Source of the DNA: Clostridiaceae bacterium
GTDB taxonomy: Bacteria > Bacillota > Clostridia > Oscillospirales > Acutalibacteraceae
Direction of reading: 5' to 3'
Assembly (NCBI GenBank): GCA_904501755.1
Contig: CAJGBV010000031.1
Location: forward strand, 1-15,112
Length of the DNA stretch: 15,112 nucleotides
The notes under the pieces are model-generated. The model saw nothing but the letters and a program-made list of their open reading frames with translations. It did not search any database and was not told where the DNA came from. How positions within the stretch are numbered: position 1 is the stretch's first letter; every line of letters begins with the position of its first letter. The translations under genes and the position numbers were made by a program. This document shows, piece after piece, positions 1 through 7,671 of the stretch.

Positions 1-545
1 GTCTTGCTCCTATGGCTGACACTCTTAACAAGTATGCTCCTATTCAGAGTGGTATCATGACAACAGTTCATGCTTGGACAGGCGATCAGATGGTACTTGA
101 CGGTCCTCACAGAAAGGGCGATTTCCGTCGTGCACGTGCTGCTGCTTGCAACATCGTTCCTAACTCTACCGGCGCTGCTAAGGCTATCGGTCTTGTTATT
201 CCTGAACTCAACGGCAAGCTCATCGGTTCTGCTCAGCGTGTACCTGTTCCTACCGGTTCTACAACTATCCTTGTTGCAGTTGTTAAGGGTAAGGACATCA
301 CCGCTGAAGGCATCAATGCTGCTATGAAGGCTGCTTCCAGCGCTTCCTTCGGTTACACTGAAGAAGAACTCGTATCTTCTGATATCATCGGTATTACTTA
401 CGGTTCTCTCTTTGATGCTACTCAGACTATGGTTACTAAGATTGATGACGATACCTATCAGGTACAGGTTGTTTCTTGGTATGATAACGAGAACTCCTAC
501 ACCAGCCAGATGGTTCGTACCATTAAGTACTTTGCTGAAATCTAA
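1..545 (+). CDS. gap: Glyceraldehyde-3-phosphate dehydrogenase, C-terminal part (partial)
   Basis: This is the catalytic-domain half of phosphorylating GAPDH, the cytosolic glycolytic enzyme that oxidises glyceraldehyde 3-phosphate with NAD(P)+ and phosphate. The 5' end lies outside the window. The first whole codon is at position 3, and the leading GT fits the end of a Cys codon in the family motif SCTTNCLAP, so the catalytic Cys is only a few codons upstream. Visible motifs are LAPMAD, TVHAWTGDQ (the His codon at 69-71 is the expected catalytic His), the phosphate-binding region around RRARAAACNIVPNSTGAAKA, QRVPVPTGS and the C-terminal WYDNENSYTSQMVRT. The stop TAA is at 543-545. Codon use is strongly biased to GGT, GCT, CTT and AAG, as expected of a very highly expressed gene. 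A strong terminator follows. Family assignment is secure; which GAPDH paralogue this is cannot be told from the fragment. Confidence 0.96.
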   Translation, partial: LAPMADTLNKYAPIQSGIMTTVHAWTGDQMVLDGPHRKGDFRRARAAACNIVPNSTGAAKAIGLVIPELNGKLIGSAQRVPVPTGSTTILVAVVKGKDITAEGINAAMKAASSASFGYTEEELVSSDIIGITYGSLFDATQTMVTKIDDDTYQVQVVSWYDNENSYTSQMVRTIKYFAEI

Positions 546-565
546 TTATAGATTCTAAGTTTTTT

Positions 566-597
566 AAAATCGCTCTCGAAAGAGGGCGATTTTTTTA
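566..597 (+). terminator. Intrinsic terminator of gap
   Basis: A 12-bp stem (566-577 paired with 582-593, one G-T wobble) closed by a GAAA tetraloop is followed directly by a T tract. It lies 20 bp after the gap stop codon, so it ends that transcript and separates it from malQ. Confidence 0.92.
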
Positions 598-625
598 TTG
601 TTTTATCATAAAAAACGTATATAAT
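598..625 (+). promoter_or_regulatory. Probable promoter of malQ
   Basis: A TTGTTT -35 box (598-603), 16-bp spacer and perfect TATAAT -10 (620-625) lie just after the gap terminator. The predicted start site near 632 leaves a leader of about 23 nt containing the GAGGTGA ribosome site at 644-650. A second TATAAT at 631-636 is an alternative -10 but has no good -35. Confidence 0.5.
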
Positions 626-654
626 AATAGTATAATGTTTTACGAGGTGAAATA

Positions 655-2148
655 ATGCGTCTTGCAGGAATTTTAATGCCTATTTTTTCTTTACCATCTA
701 ATTACGGAATTGGTACATTTGGGAAAGAGGCGTATAGATTTATTGATTTTTTAAAAGAAGCAGGGCAGAGTTATTGGCAAATACTGCCTTTATCTCCAAC
801 AAGCTATGGTGATTCGCCATATCAGTCCTTTTCGGCCTATGCAGGTAATCCGTATTTTATTGATTTAGAACTGCTTTGTCAGGATGGTTATCTTGACAGC
901 AAGGAGTTTACAGAAATTGACTGGGGTAGACCTGACAAAGTAGATTACGCCTTGCTTTATCAAAAACGATTTGCTGTTCTGCGCCGTGCATATAGCAGAT
1001 TTATGGAAAATCCTCCTGATGATTTTAGTGGTTTTGTGAGAAAAAATTCCTTTTGGCTTGAAGATTATTCGCTTTTTATGGCACTTAAAAATGCAAATGA
1101 TGGCAGAAGTTGGGATAATTGGCAGGATTCTTTGAGATACCGAGATGAGTTGGCAATCGCAGAGGCTAAAAAACTTTATAGTGATGATATGGACTTTTTT
1201 AAAGTACTTCAATATCTTTTTGAGAAACAATGGTTTGCATTAAAGGACTACGCCAACCAAAATGGTATAAAAATTATTGGAGATATTCCTATATATGTTG
1301 CTTATGACAGCGCTGATGTATGGTGTGAGCCAAAACAGTTTGAGCTTGATAAGAAACTTTTGCCGAAATCAGTTGCAGGATGTCCGCCTGACGATTTTTC
1401 TAAAACAGGTCAGTTGTGGGGCAATCCGCTTTATAATTGGAAGGAAATGAAAAAATCTTCTTCACCTTATGAGTGGTGGTGTCGTAGGATTAAATATACT
1501 CTAAGTCTTTATGATGTTATTCGAATTGACCATTTTAGAGGCTTTGAGTCCTATTATAGCATTCCTTTTGGCGACAAAGATGCTACAGGTGGAAAGTGGC
1601 GTAATGGTCCAGGTATTGAATTTTTTAGTTATTTAAAGAAAAAGTTCGGTGAATTACCGATTATTGCAGAGGATCTCGGTTTTATGACCGATGAGGTTAA
1701 AGAAATGCTCGACGCTTCGGGATTTCCGGGGATGAAGGTGCTCGAATTCGCTTTTGATTCAAGCAGTGATAGCGAATATTTACCACATAACTGTCATAAA
1801 AACTGTGTTGTTTATACAGGAACGCATGATAATGACACTGTTATAGGTTGGTCAAAGTTGTTAAGTGATGAAGATATTAATTTTGCTAAGGATTATATGC
1901 GTACAGGCAGTAATGAATCGCTTAACTGGTCTATGATAAAAACTGCATATTCTACTGCTGCAGACACCGTTATTATACCTATGCAGGATTTTTGCGGAAT
2001 GGGTAGTGAAGCGAGAATAAATATTCCATCAACCCTCGGAGATAATTGGGTGTGGCGTATTGAAGCGGGTTGTATAAATAGTTGGCTTGCAGGAATTATA
2101 AAAGAAATCACTGCAACTTATAGAAGACTTCCTAAAATAAAAAAGTAA
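655..2148 (+). CDS. malQ: 4-alpha-glucanotransferase (amylomaltase, GH77)
   Basis: This cytosolic GH77 enzyme transfers alpha-1,4-glucan segments between malto-oligosaccharides, feeding maltodextrin or glycogen breakdown. The product has 497 residues, the usual length of the short bacterial and plant-type form, with no signal peptide. The conserved blocks are in order: PLSPTSYGDSPYQ (45-57), GDIPIYVAYDSADVW (209-223), RIDHFRG with the catalytic nucleophile D292, IAEDLG with the acid/base E339, and GTHDNDT with the transition-state stabiliser D392. The ATG at 655 is fixed by GAGGTGA (644-650) placed 4 nt upstream. The gene has its own promoter and follows the gap terminator, so it is probably monocistronic. 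Its 3' end is only 4 bp from the convergent glycosidase gene and no strong terminator is visible between them. Codon use is ordinary and more AT-rich than gap. Confidence 0.96.
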   Translation: MRLAGILMPIFSLPSNYGIGTFGKEAYRFIDFLKEAGQSYWQILPLSPTSYGDSPYQSFSAYAGNPYFIDLELLCQDGYLDSKEFTEIDWGRPDKVDYALLYQKRFAVLRRAYSRFMENPPDDFSGFVRKNSFWLEDYSLFMALKNANDGRSWDNWQDSLRYRDELAIAEAKKLYSDDMDFFKVLQYLFEKQWFALKDYANQNGIKIIGDIPIYVAYDSADVWCEPKQFELDKKLLPKSVAGCPPDDFSKTGQLWGNPLYNWKEMKKSSSPYEWWCRRIKYTLSLYDVIRIDHFRGFESYYSIPFGDKDATGGKWRNGPGIEFFSYLKKKFGELPIIAEDLGFMTDEVKEMLDASGFPGMKVLEFAFDSSSDSEYLPHNCHKNCVVYTGTHDNDTVIGWSKLLSDEDINFAKDYMRTGSNESLNWSMIKTAYSTAADTVIIPMQDFCGMGSEARINIPSTLGDNWVWRIEAGCINSWLAGIIKEITATYRRLPKIKK

Positions 2149-2152
2149 GTAA

Positions 2153-3472
2153 CTACGCGTGGGCGTATATATTCGTTTTTGTTTTAATCATTATTACCGA
2201 ATTGGAGGGTAAGGTATTGGCAAAGTTATAATCTTGCCAAATGCTACCCTCTTTTATTATTTTACACTCGGTAATTACAGTTGCACCGAGCATTTCAAGT
2301 GTAATATTCAATTCAAAATCGTTTGTGTTAGCAATAACTATACATCCGTCGGTGTCCTTTGCAGCAACTGCATAAACGCTATCGGGCAAATCACTAACTA
2401 AAACTTGTGTTTTTCTTGCATATAGTTCGCCAAAAGCCACAAAGGAATAATAACTTGGCAGCGGCTTATAGGTCATACAATCAAACATTGAAGAATAAAT
2501 GCCCATACCACAACGCGCATCGTAGAACATGGCGCTACTTATGTCGGTATTTTGAAGTGCTAACATCATACCGGCCGTTAAAGCTGCGTGTTTTGCGGTT
2601 CCCTTTAGGTCGGGGCAACAGTTCCACTCGTTTAAAGTCTGCTCAGTATTTGTATAACCGTTTTCATCAAGGCGTTTCCTTGCATATTGGGACCAAACGA
2701 TATTAGATTTAATATCGGAATAACTGTGCCACGAAAAATAATCAAGCGGACAGTTGTGTGCCTTAATATACTCTAAAAAGCCGTCTAAAAATTCGATAAA
2801 ATGCTGGAAACGCGGTGAACAAGCACCAAACTTGTTGTTGCTGTTTGTTATGGCATAAAAACCGCAACTTGAATATCCACCTATTTTAAGGTGTGGGAAT
2901 TTTTCTTTTAAATATTTTGACGCAACGTCATAAAGTTTATAATACTCGATAGGAGTACCCGTCCACATTTGATTTTGAAGTGGGTCTTCGTAATTATCGG
3001 GTTCGTTCCATATTTCCCAATAGGTGATTTTATAATTAAATCCGTTTGCCCAACCACATGTATAATGCTTAATTATACCCTCGCAAATCTGTGACCATTT
3101 GGTATAATCGGTAGGTGGACTTATGCGATAAGATTTGATTTTGCAGTAGTTCTCAATAGAAACGCCAAGCCTGAAAAAAGGTTCAATTCCACGCTCTACA
3201 AGGGCGGTTATAAGTAGGTCGGTAAATGCAAAATCGTAACTGTCAGGGTCGAACGGGTCGGCAGAGAAATCCCTAAAAATATTAGGAATATCAACAAACA
3301 TATTACGTCCGTAAGCACCACCAACATCGTGAAGGCGCGAAAGGGGAATATGTGCTTTTTTTAGATAATCGCACATTGAAAAATCAATGCCTAAAAACGG
3401 AGGTTGACCAACACCGTTTACTGCCTTAATTTCACCTATTTGTTTTGTAAAATCAACCTTAATTTTGCACAT
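2153..3472 (-). CDS. Glycoside hydrolase, clan GH-A, GH39-like (beta-xylosidase-type)
   Basis: This 439-residue protein has no signal peptide, so it should act in the cytoplasm on an imported oligosaccharide. It resembles the (beta/alpha)8-barrel GH39 family (beta-xylosidase and related enzymes). The pattern YWEIWNEPDN places the acid/base at E157 after WN, and TLNEWN places the probable nucleophile at E282; both positions fit clan GH-A retaining enzymes. FSWHSYSD at 246-253 is the conserved barrel strand between them. The C-terminal 90 residues look like the usual beta-sandwich accessory domain. The ATG is 5 bp downstream of the transporter stop and is preceded by a GAGG ribosome site inside the transporter gene's end, so the two are translationally close and co-transcribed. 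Substrate cannot be assigned from sequence; GH51-type or another clan GH-A family is the alternative. The coding DNA near its 3' end carries nested inverted repeats. Confidence 0.72.
   Translation of the reverse strand: MCKIKVDFTKQIGEIKAVNGVGQPPFLGIDFSMCDYLKKAHIPLSRLHDVGGAYGRNMFVDIPNIFRDFSADPFDPDSYDFAFTDLLITALVERGIEPFFRLGVSIENYCKIKSYRISPPTDYTKWSQICEGIIKHYTCGWANGFNYKITYWEIWNEPDNYEDPLQNQMWTGTPIEYYKLYDVASKYLKEKFPHLKIGGYSSCGFYAITNSNNKFGACSPRFQHFIEFLDGFLEYIKAHNCPLDYFSWHSYSDIKSNIVWSQYARKRLDENGYTNTEQTLNEWNCCPDLKGTAKHAALTAGMMLALQNTDISSAMFYDARCGMGIYSSMFDCMTYKPLPSYYSFVAFGELYARKTQVLVSDLPDSVYAVAAKDTDGCIVIANTNDFELNITLEMLGATVITECKIIKEGSIWQDYNFANTLPSNSVIMIKTKTNIYAHA
2193..2275. repeat. Three nested inverted repeats within the glycosidase 3' coding region
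   Basis: Three pairs are nested concentrically: an 8-bp outer pair (2193-2200 with 2268-2275), a 7-bp middle pair (2205-2211 with 2245-2251) and a 7-bp inner pair (2217-2223 with 2234-2240), with a 10-nt apical loop. All 22 pairs are perfect. No T tract follows on either side, so this is not a standard terminator. It could fold in mRNA from either strand. Confidence 0.55.
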
Positions 3473-3477
3473 ACCCT

Positions 3478-4740
3478 TTACCTCTTTTTATTAATTAATA
3501 CAATTCGCACATACAAAATTGTAATTATCATAAAGCAAATACTTATTGCCGTAACAACCTGTGGCGCATATACGTTAAATCCCCAGATACTATTACCGTT
3601 TTTTTGTATATATGACACTATGGGACTTACACAAATTGTTGTTAAAAATCCAACTACTCCAGATATTGCCTGACAAACCGCAAGGCAATTTGATCTTTTT
3701 TCGTACGGTGCATAATCAAACACCATATTGGTCAATGCGCTATTTGTTCCGCCCATAGCAATACCAGATAAAACACAATATATCGCTACCATTACTTTAC
3801 CGTTTGACGGAACGGCAAACATCATAAATACCATTGATACAAGCATTACTAATAAGCACTTTTCAATCATAATCGCAAAAGATTTTTTATCGGCATATCT
3901 ACCCCAAAATTTAGAGAACAGCACACGAGATATGCTTGTACAAATTACTAAAGCGGAAACAAGTTTAAGGCTAAAGCCTAAATCACCTATTTTATAAGCT
4001 CCATAGAAAGGCGTGGAAGCATAATATGATATGTAATATAACATAGAAACCAACGCAACCCGAATTATTTTCTTATCTTTAAAAACTGTGCCAAACTCCT
4101 CACGGAATGTTTTATTAGTGGTGCTTGGCAATTCTTTTTCAACGGTTAAAAGCATACTTATCGTATGGCACAACATAATAGCAAATATTACTGCCGCGGC
4201 AATAATTAAAGCTGTTATAGTTCTACCGCGATTTGAAAAATGGTCAGTTACCGCACCCATTATAAACGAAAAAACCATACCCGAAATTAGCGATATTATT
4301 TCTTTATTTGCGGTAAACATACCGCGTTTATTATCATCAACTAATGACATCATCCAATTTATCTTTTTAGGGTGAGCAAAATTGTATATTATATATGCCA
4401 ATACAATTATCACAACAAACAAAGCAATTTTTATTTGCTTATTACACTCTAATAAAGGAATAATATAAAGCAACATAAACAGTAACTGATTTATTATACT
4501 TAATGTAATTACAATGCTCTTTACCCGTTTACGCTTTAATGTTACAGATATTAGTTGAAAAAGACAACCCAATGATATGACCGAAGAAAGTATACCTGTA
4601 AGACTATCTGAAAAGCCTAACTGTTTTGTTAATATTGCAAGAAAAGAGCCCGATACCAAAAGTGAAATAAGGTATTCGAGTGCAGCTTCTGCTATATACA
4701 TTTTTCGTCCTAATTCGCTTGTTAAAATAAGTTTTTTCAC
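3478..4740 (-). CDS. MFS transporter, probable sugar/oligosaccharide permease
   Basis: This is a hydrophobic protein of 420 residues with about 12 predicted membrane helices in the 6+6 arrangement of the major facilitator superfamily, with a basic cytoplasmic loop between helices 2 and 3. A motif-A-like FWGRYADKKS lies after helix 8. It should sit in the cytoplasmic membrane. The glycosidase gene follows 5 bp downstream, so import of that enzyme's substrate is the likely job, but nothing in the sequence identifies the cargo. An ATG at 4756-4758 opens the frame but has no ribosome site and overlaps the candidate -10 box. I prefer GTG at 4738-4740, which is preceded by GGTGA at 5-nt spacing and gives the N-terminus MKKLILTSELGRK. 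A third option is ATG at 4699-4701, with AGGA at 6-nt spacing, but it would cut the lead into helix 1. Confidence 0.8.
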   Translation of the reverse strand: MKKLILTSELGRKMYIAEAALEYLISLLVSGSFLAILTKQLGFSDSLTGILSSVISLGCLFQLISVTLKRKRVKSIVITLSIINQLLFMLLYIIPLLECNKQIKIALFVVIIVLAYIIYNFAHPKKINWMMSLVDDNKRGMFTANKEIISLISGMVFSFIMGAVTDHFSNRGRTITALIIAAAVIFAIMLCHTISMLLTVEKELPSTTNKTFREEFGTVFKDKKIIRVALVSMLYYISYYASTPFYGAYKIGDLGFSLKLVSALVICTSISRVLFSKFWGRYADKKSFAIMIEKCLLVMLVSMVFMMFAVPSNGKVMVAIYCVLSGIAMGGTNSALTNMVFDYAPYEKRSNCLAVCQAISGVVGFLTTICVSPIVSYIQKNGNSIWGFNVYAPQVVTAISICFMIITILYVRIVLINKKR

Positions 4741-4756
4741 AAAATTCACCCAATAC

Positions 4757-4785
4757 ATATTAGCACAATAAGAAACTTAAAACAA
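4757..4785 (-). promoter_or_regulatory. Candidate promoter of the transporter-glycosidase operon
   Basis: On the - strand, TTGTTT (4780-4785), a 17-bp spacer and TAATAT (4757-4762) form a moderate sigma-A promoter. Its -10 box covers the upstream ATG at 4758, so transcripts starting near 4750 would exclude that ATG and use the GTG at 4740. Both boxes are imperfect, as expected for an activated promoter. Confidence 0.4.
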
Positions 4786-4848
4786 CTAAATACACCACGA
4801 AACATTTTCGTAATTTAATGACAGTTTTGAGGCAAAGAGAGAGGGCGA

Positions 4849-4860
4849 ATTTTTATTCAT
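4849..4860 (-). promoter_or_regulatory. Shared 12-bp motif, candidate regulator site (copy 1)
   Basis: ATGAATAAAAAT on the - strand lies just after the AraC-type regulator gene and about 64 bp before the -35 box of the transporter promoter. An identical 12-mer is at 5764-5775, between the regulator and antiporter promoters. The match is AT-rich, so chance is possible. Confidence 0.3.
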
Positions 4861-4867
4861 TAACCAA

Positions 4868-5680
4868 TTAATCCCTATCTGAACGCTCCGAAGGTTTACT
4901 TTCTTTTTCTCTATACAGACTGGGAGTTATGCCCATAATTTTTTGAAAGGAACGATTAAAACTGCGAACTGTGTTATAGCCAACATTTGAAGCTATCTGA
5001 GTAACGGTATCATCGCTTTCCTTGAGCAAATTACATGCAGACTTTATTCTTAATGTGTGAATGTAGTCATTGAAACCTGTTTTAAGCTTTTTCTTGAATA
5101 CGTGAGAAATATAGTATTTATTAATGTGAAGTTCTTCTTCAAGGTCGGTTAAGTGAATATCGTTAGTATAGTTTTCGTTACAGTAATCAATGATACTGCT
5201 TAGCAGATTGGGATCGGATTTTTTAATGGATATGTAATCTAAGTTTGATAATAGCTGTGCGCATATAAGTTTACAGTATGCGGTGAGTTTTATCTGTTCG
5301 AATTCATCATTACTACCGCTATATACAACTGCCTCTTTGAATAATGTAACACATTCTTTAATATTTTTGGAATCGTTAACGGCTTTGTTGGGCACTGAGG
5401 TGAATATTTTTTGTTCGATTTCTGGTAAAAGTTTTGGACTGAAAATCATTACATAAACATCTATTGGAACATTCTTATCGGTAAGGTAATAGTGACTTTG
5501 GTTTGGAAAGGAAACAGAAAATTGACCGGGGTTTACAGGAAGTGGCTGAGAATCGATAACTGCAGTAAAATTTCCATTTATGCAAAATACTATTTCAATT
5601 TCATTGTGAAAATGTTCATCTGATATAAGATAGTTTGATTTATTTACCTGTGTCAATGGATGACTGTGCTGATAAAACAT
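4868..5680 (-). CDS. AraC-family transcriptional regulator
   Basis: This 270-residue protein has the two-part layout of sugar-responsive AraC/XylS regulators. The N-terminal part (about 1-100) is cupin-like, with the HFHNEIEIVFCINGNF and PGQFSVSFPNQSHYY segments that form the ligand pocket. The C-terminal part (about 161-260) has two helix-turn-helix units, the second ending in the signature GYNTVRSFNRSFQKIMGITPSLYR. The frame can be opened at a TTG at 5690-5692, but GGAG at 5687-5690 lies 6 nt before the ATG at 5678-5680, so that ATG is the start. The gene lies upstream of and in the same direction as the transporter and glycosidase, the usual place for a local activator. It is divergent from the antiporter, which it might also influence. 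Its inducer is unknown. Confidence 0.93.
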   Translation of the reverse strand: MFYQHSHPLTQVNKSNYLISDEHFHNEIEIVFCINGNFTAVIDSQPLPVNPGQFSVSFPNQSHYYLTDKNVPIDVYVMIFSPKLLPEIEQKIFTSVPNKAVNDSKNIKECVTLFKEAVVYSGSNDEFEQIKLTAYCKLICAQLLSNLDYISIKKSDPNLLSSIIDYCNENYTNDIHLTDLEEELHINKYYISHVFKKKLKTGFNDYIHTLRIKSACNLLKESDDTVTQIASNVGYNTVRSFNRSFQKIMGITPSLYREKESKPSERSDRD

Positions 5681-5708
5681 AATTTTCTCCAAATTTCTAT
5701 TTTTGATA

Positions 5709-5737
5709 ATAATATCACATTTTTACTAATTTCTCAA
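5709..5737 (-). promoter_or_regulatory. Promoter of the AraC-type regulator gene
   Basis: On the - strand, TTGAGA (5732-5737), a 17-bp spacer and TATTAT (5709-5714) form a near-consensus promoter with an extended -10 (TGA directly before the hexamer). The leader to the ATG at 5680 would be about 22 nt and contains the GGAG ribosome site. Confidence 0.7.
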
Positions 5738-5745
5738 TAATATTC

Positions 5746-5768
5746 TTCATTTGTTAAGTAACTATGAA
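5746..5768. promoter_or_regulatory. Palindromic operator candidate between divergent promoters
   Basis: TTCAT-tt-GTTA-ag-TAAC-t-ATGAA is a two-level imperfect palindrome. It is centred between the -35 boxes of the regulator promoter (ends at 5737) and the antiporter promoter (starts at 5777), with 8 bp on each side. The position suits a regulator acting on both promoters. Its right arm starts the ATGAATAAAAAT motif (5764-5775) that recurs at 4849-4860. Confidence 0.4.
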
Positions 5769-5776
5769 TAAAAATA

Positions 5777-5805
5777 TTGACATAATTTGCAAAATATGAT
5801 AACAT
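5777..5805 (+). promoter_or_regulatory. Promoter of the NhaC-type antiporter gene
   Basis: A perfect TTGACA -35 (5777-5782), 17-bp spacer and TAACAT -10 (5800-5805) with an extended TGA before it. Transcription would start near 5812, giving a leader of about 23 nt with GGAGGG before the ATG. Confidence 0.78.
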
Positions 5806-5834
5806 TTTTCTATAAAAATAAAGGAGGGTTAGTA

Positions 5835-7607
5835 ATGATAAAAAATACTAACATCAAAAAAATTGCACTCCTTATGTCATTAATAGTATCTCTTATGGCA
5901 TTTATAATTGTTCCTGTAATTGCTCAAGAGGCTCCTGTTACCGGCGTAAGTGATGGCACCGTATCTGTTGGCGAAGTTGTTTCTCAGTATGCTGACTATG
6001 ATGAGGCTCTCGGTTATCTCGATGAGTACACCACTAACAAGGGCAGTGATCCCGACTTTGCTACTAATGTGGAAATTGCTCTTGATACCGTAAGAGAGGA
6101 AGTTCCTTTCTATGCTTCGTTCTGGGCTTTAATTCCTCCCATTATTGCAATCGGTCTTGCACTTATCACCAAAGAGGTTTATTCATCCCTCTTTATCGGT
6201 ATTGTTGCAGGTGGACTTCTTGCAGCTAATTTCAATGTTACTCACACTGTTGACAATGTTATTCAGAGTGGTCTTATTGATGCCGTTTCAGGCACTTCTG
6301 GAATTTTTGTATTCCTTGTAATTCTTGGTGTTATGGTTGCTCTTATTAACAAATCCGGTGGTTCTGCTGCATTTGGCAGATGGGCTTCTAAGAATATAAA
6401 ATCAAGAGTAGGTGCCGCTATTGCCACATTTATTCTTGGTGTACTTATCTTTATTGACGACTACTTTAACTGTCTTACTGTTGGCTCAATTATGCGTCCT
6501 GTAACAGATGCTAATAAAATTTCTCGTTCTAAATTAGCTTATTTGATCGATGCTACCGCTGCACCTGTTTGTATGATAGCTCCTATTTCTTCTTGGGCTG
6601 CTGCTGTTGCAAGCTATGCAGAAGAGGGACAGGGTCTTAAACTCTTTATCGAAGCTATTCCATATAACTTCTATTCTCTTCTTACCTTTGTTTTCATTAT
6701 CGGAATTACTCTTATGAAGTTTGATTACGGCCCAATGAAGAAGCATGAAGAAAACGCTTTAAATGGCGACCTCTTTACTTCGGGTGAAAATACCGCCGAT
6801 GGCGAGGAAATGGAAAAGGGAAATGAAAAGGGTATAGTTCTTGATATTATTTTCCCAATCGTTGCTCTTATTATTTGCTGTGTTATCGCGCTTATTTACA
6901 ATGGTAACGGCAATTCCTTTGAAGGTCTTAACTTTATTGACGCTTTCTCTAATACCGATGCAACCGTTGGCTTGCCTTGGGGTGCGCTTTTAGCTCTTAT
7001 TATTTCCATTATTTACTTTGCTATCAGAAAGGTTGTTTCCTTTAAGGAGTCAATGGATAGCATTCCTAAGGGCTTTAAGGCAATGGTTTCCGCAATTCTT
7101 ATTCTTACGATGGCAACAGCACTTAAGAATATGACCGGTCTTCTTGGTGCAAAGGTTTATGTTGCAATGCTTATGAATGATGCTGCGGCTCTTCAGCAGT
7201 TCTTACCTGCTATCATCTTTGTTGTTGCTTGTGTTCTTGCCTTTGCTACAGGAACCTCTTGGGGTACATTTGGTATTCTCATTCCTATAGTTACAGCAAT
7301 ATTCCCCGACAATCATGCACTTATGGTAATCGGTATTTCTGCTTGTCTTGCAGGTGCTGTTTGCGGTGACCACTGTTCACCGATTTCGGATACAACAATT
7401 ATGTCCTCTGCAGGTGCTCAGTGTGACCACTTAAATCATGTTTCTACTCAGTTACCTTATGCAATTACAGTTGCGGCTGTATCCTTTGTGAACTTCATTA
7501 TCGCTCCATTTATTATGAATGTATGGATTTCGCTTGCTATTGCTGTAGTAATGATGGTTGCAGTTCTCTTTGCAATTAAAATGATTACAGTTAAGAAAGC
7601 TGCATAA
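5835..7607 (+). CDS. NhaC-family Na+/H+ antiporter
   Basis: This 590-residue membrane protein exchanges Na+ for H+ across the cytoplasmic membrane, or is an NhaC/NhaD-like relative using another substrate. The conserved blocks are FIDDYFNCLTVGSIMRPVTD (207-226), IDATAAPVCMIAPISSW (238-254), GTSWGTFGILIP (473-484) and CGDHCSPISDTTIMSSAGAQ (510-529); these are diagnostic of the family. Before them is a signal-like helix (about 7-30, ending VIA-QEA) and a mostly hydrophilic segment of about 60 residues that should face outward, an addition to the core fold. The frame opens at a TTG (5787), but the ATG at 5835 follows GGAGGG (5823-5828) by 6 nt and removes 16 unlikely residues. Codon use favours CTT, GCT and GTT much as in gap, suggesting high expression. 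The gene is transcribed alone from a strong promoter to a strong terminator. Transported ions are inferred from family only. Confidence 0.88.
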   Translation: MIKNTNIKKIALLMSLIVSLMAFIIVPVIAQEAPVTGVSDGTVSVGEVVSQYADYDEALGYLDEYTTNKGSDPDFATNVEIALDTVREEVPFYASFWALIPPIIAIGLALITKEVYSSLFIGIVAGGLLAANFNVTHTVDNVIQSGLIDAVSGTSGIFVFLVILGVMVALINKSGGSAAFGRWASKNIKSRVGAAIATFILGVLIFIDDYFNCLTVGSIMRPVTDANKISRSKLAYLIDATAAPVCMIAPISSWAAAVASYAEEGQGLKLFIEAIPYNFYSLLTFVFIIGITLMKFDYGPMKKHEENALNGDLFTSGENTADGEEMEKGNEKGIVLDIIFPIVALIICCVIALIYNGNGNSFEGLNFIDAFSNTDATVGLPWGALLALIISIIYFAIRKVVSFKESMDSIPKGFKAMVSAILILTMATALKNMTGLLGAKVYVAMLMNDAAALQQFLPAIIFVVACVLAFATGTSWGTFGILIPIVTAIFPDNHALMVIGISACLAGAVCGDHCSPISDTTIMSSAGAQCDHLNHVSTQLPYAITVAAVSFVNFIIAPFIMNVWISLAIAVVMMVAVLFAIKMITVKKAA

Positions 7608-7612
7608 ATGAC

Positions 7613-7641
7613 TTGAAAAAATTGCCGACTCTGTGTATAAT
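7613..7641 (+). promoter_or_regulatory. Promoter of the TtcA-like gene, embedded in the antiporter terminator
   Basis: TTGAAA (7613-7618), a 17-bp spacer and a perfect TATAAT (7636-7641) form a strong promoter. The -10 box lies in the loop of the terminator hairpin of the preceding gene. Transcription would begin near 7648, inside the 3' arm of that hairpin, so the new transcript does not carry the whole terminator. Confidence 0.65.
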
Positions 7642-7661
7642 TACAGAGTCGGTATTTTTTT
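7623..7661 (+). terminator. Intrinsic terminator of the antiporter gene
   Basis: A 12-bp stem (7623-7634 with 7643-7654, one G-T wobble) with an 8-nt loop is followed by seven T. It begins 15 bp after the antiporter stop. The loop sequence doubles as a -10 box for the next gene. Confidence 0.92.
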
Positions 7662-7671
7662 GTTTTGCGAG

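Noticed and set aside
5787..5834. TTG start giving a 16-residue longer antiporter.
   Set aside because: It has no ribosome site and overlaps the -10 region of the promoter; the ATG at 5835 has an excellent GGAGGG site.
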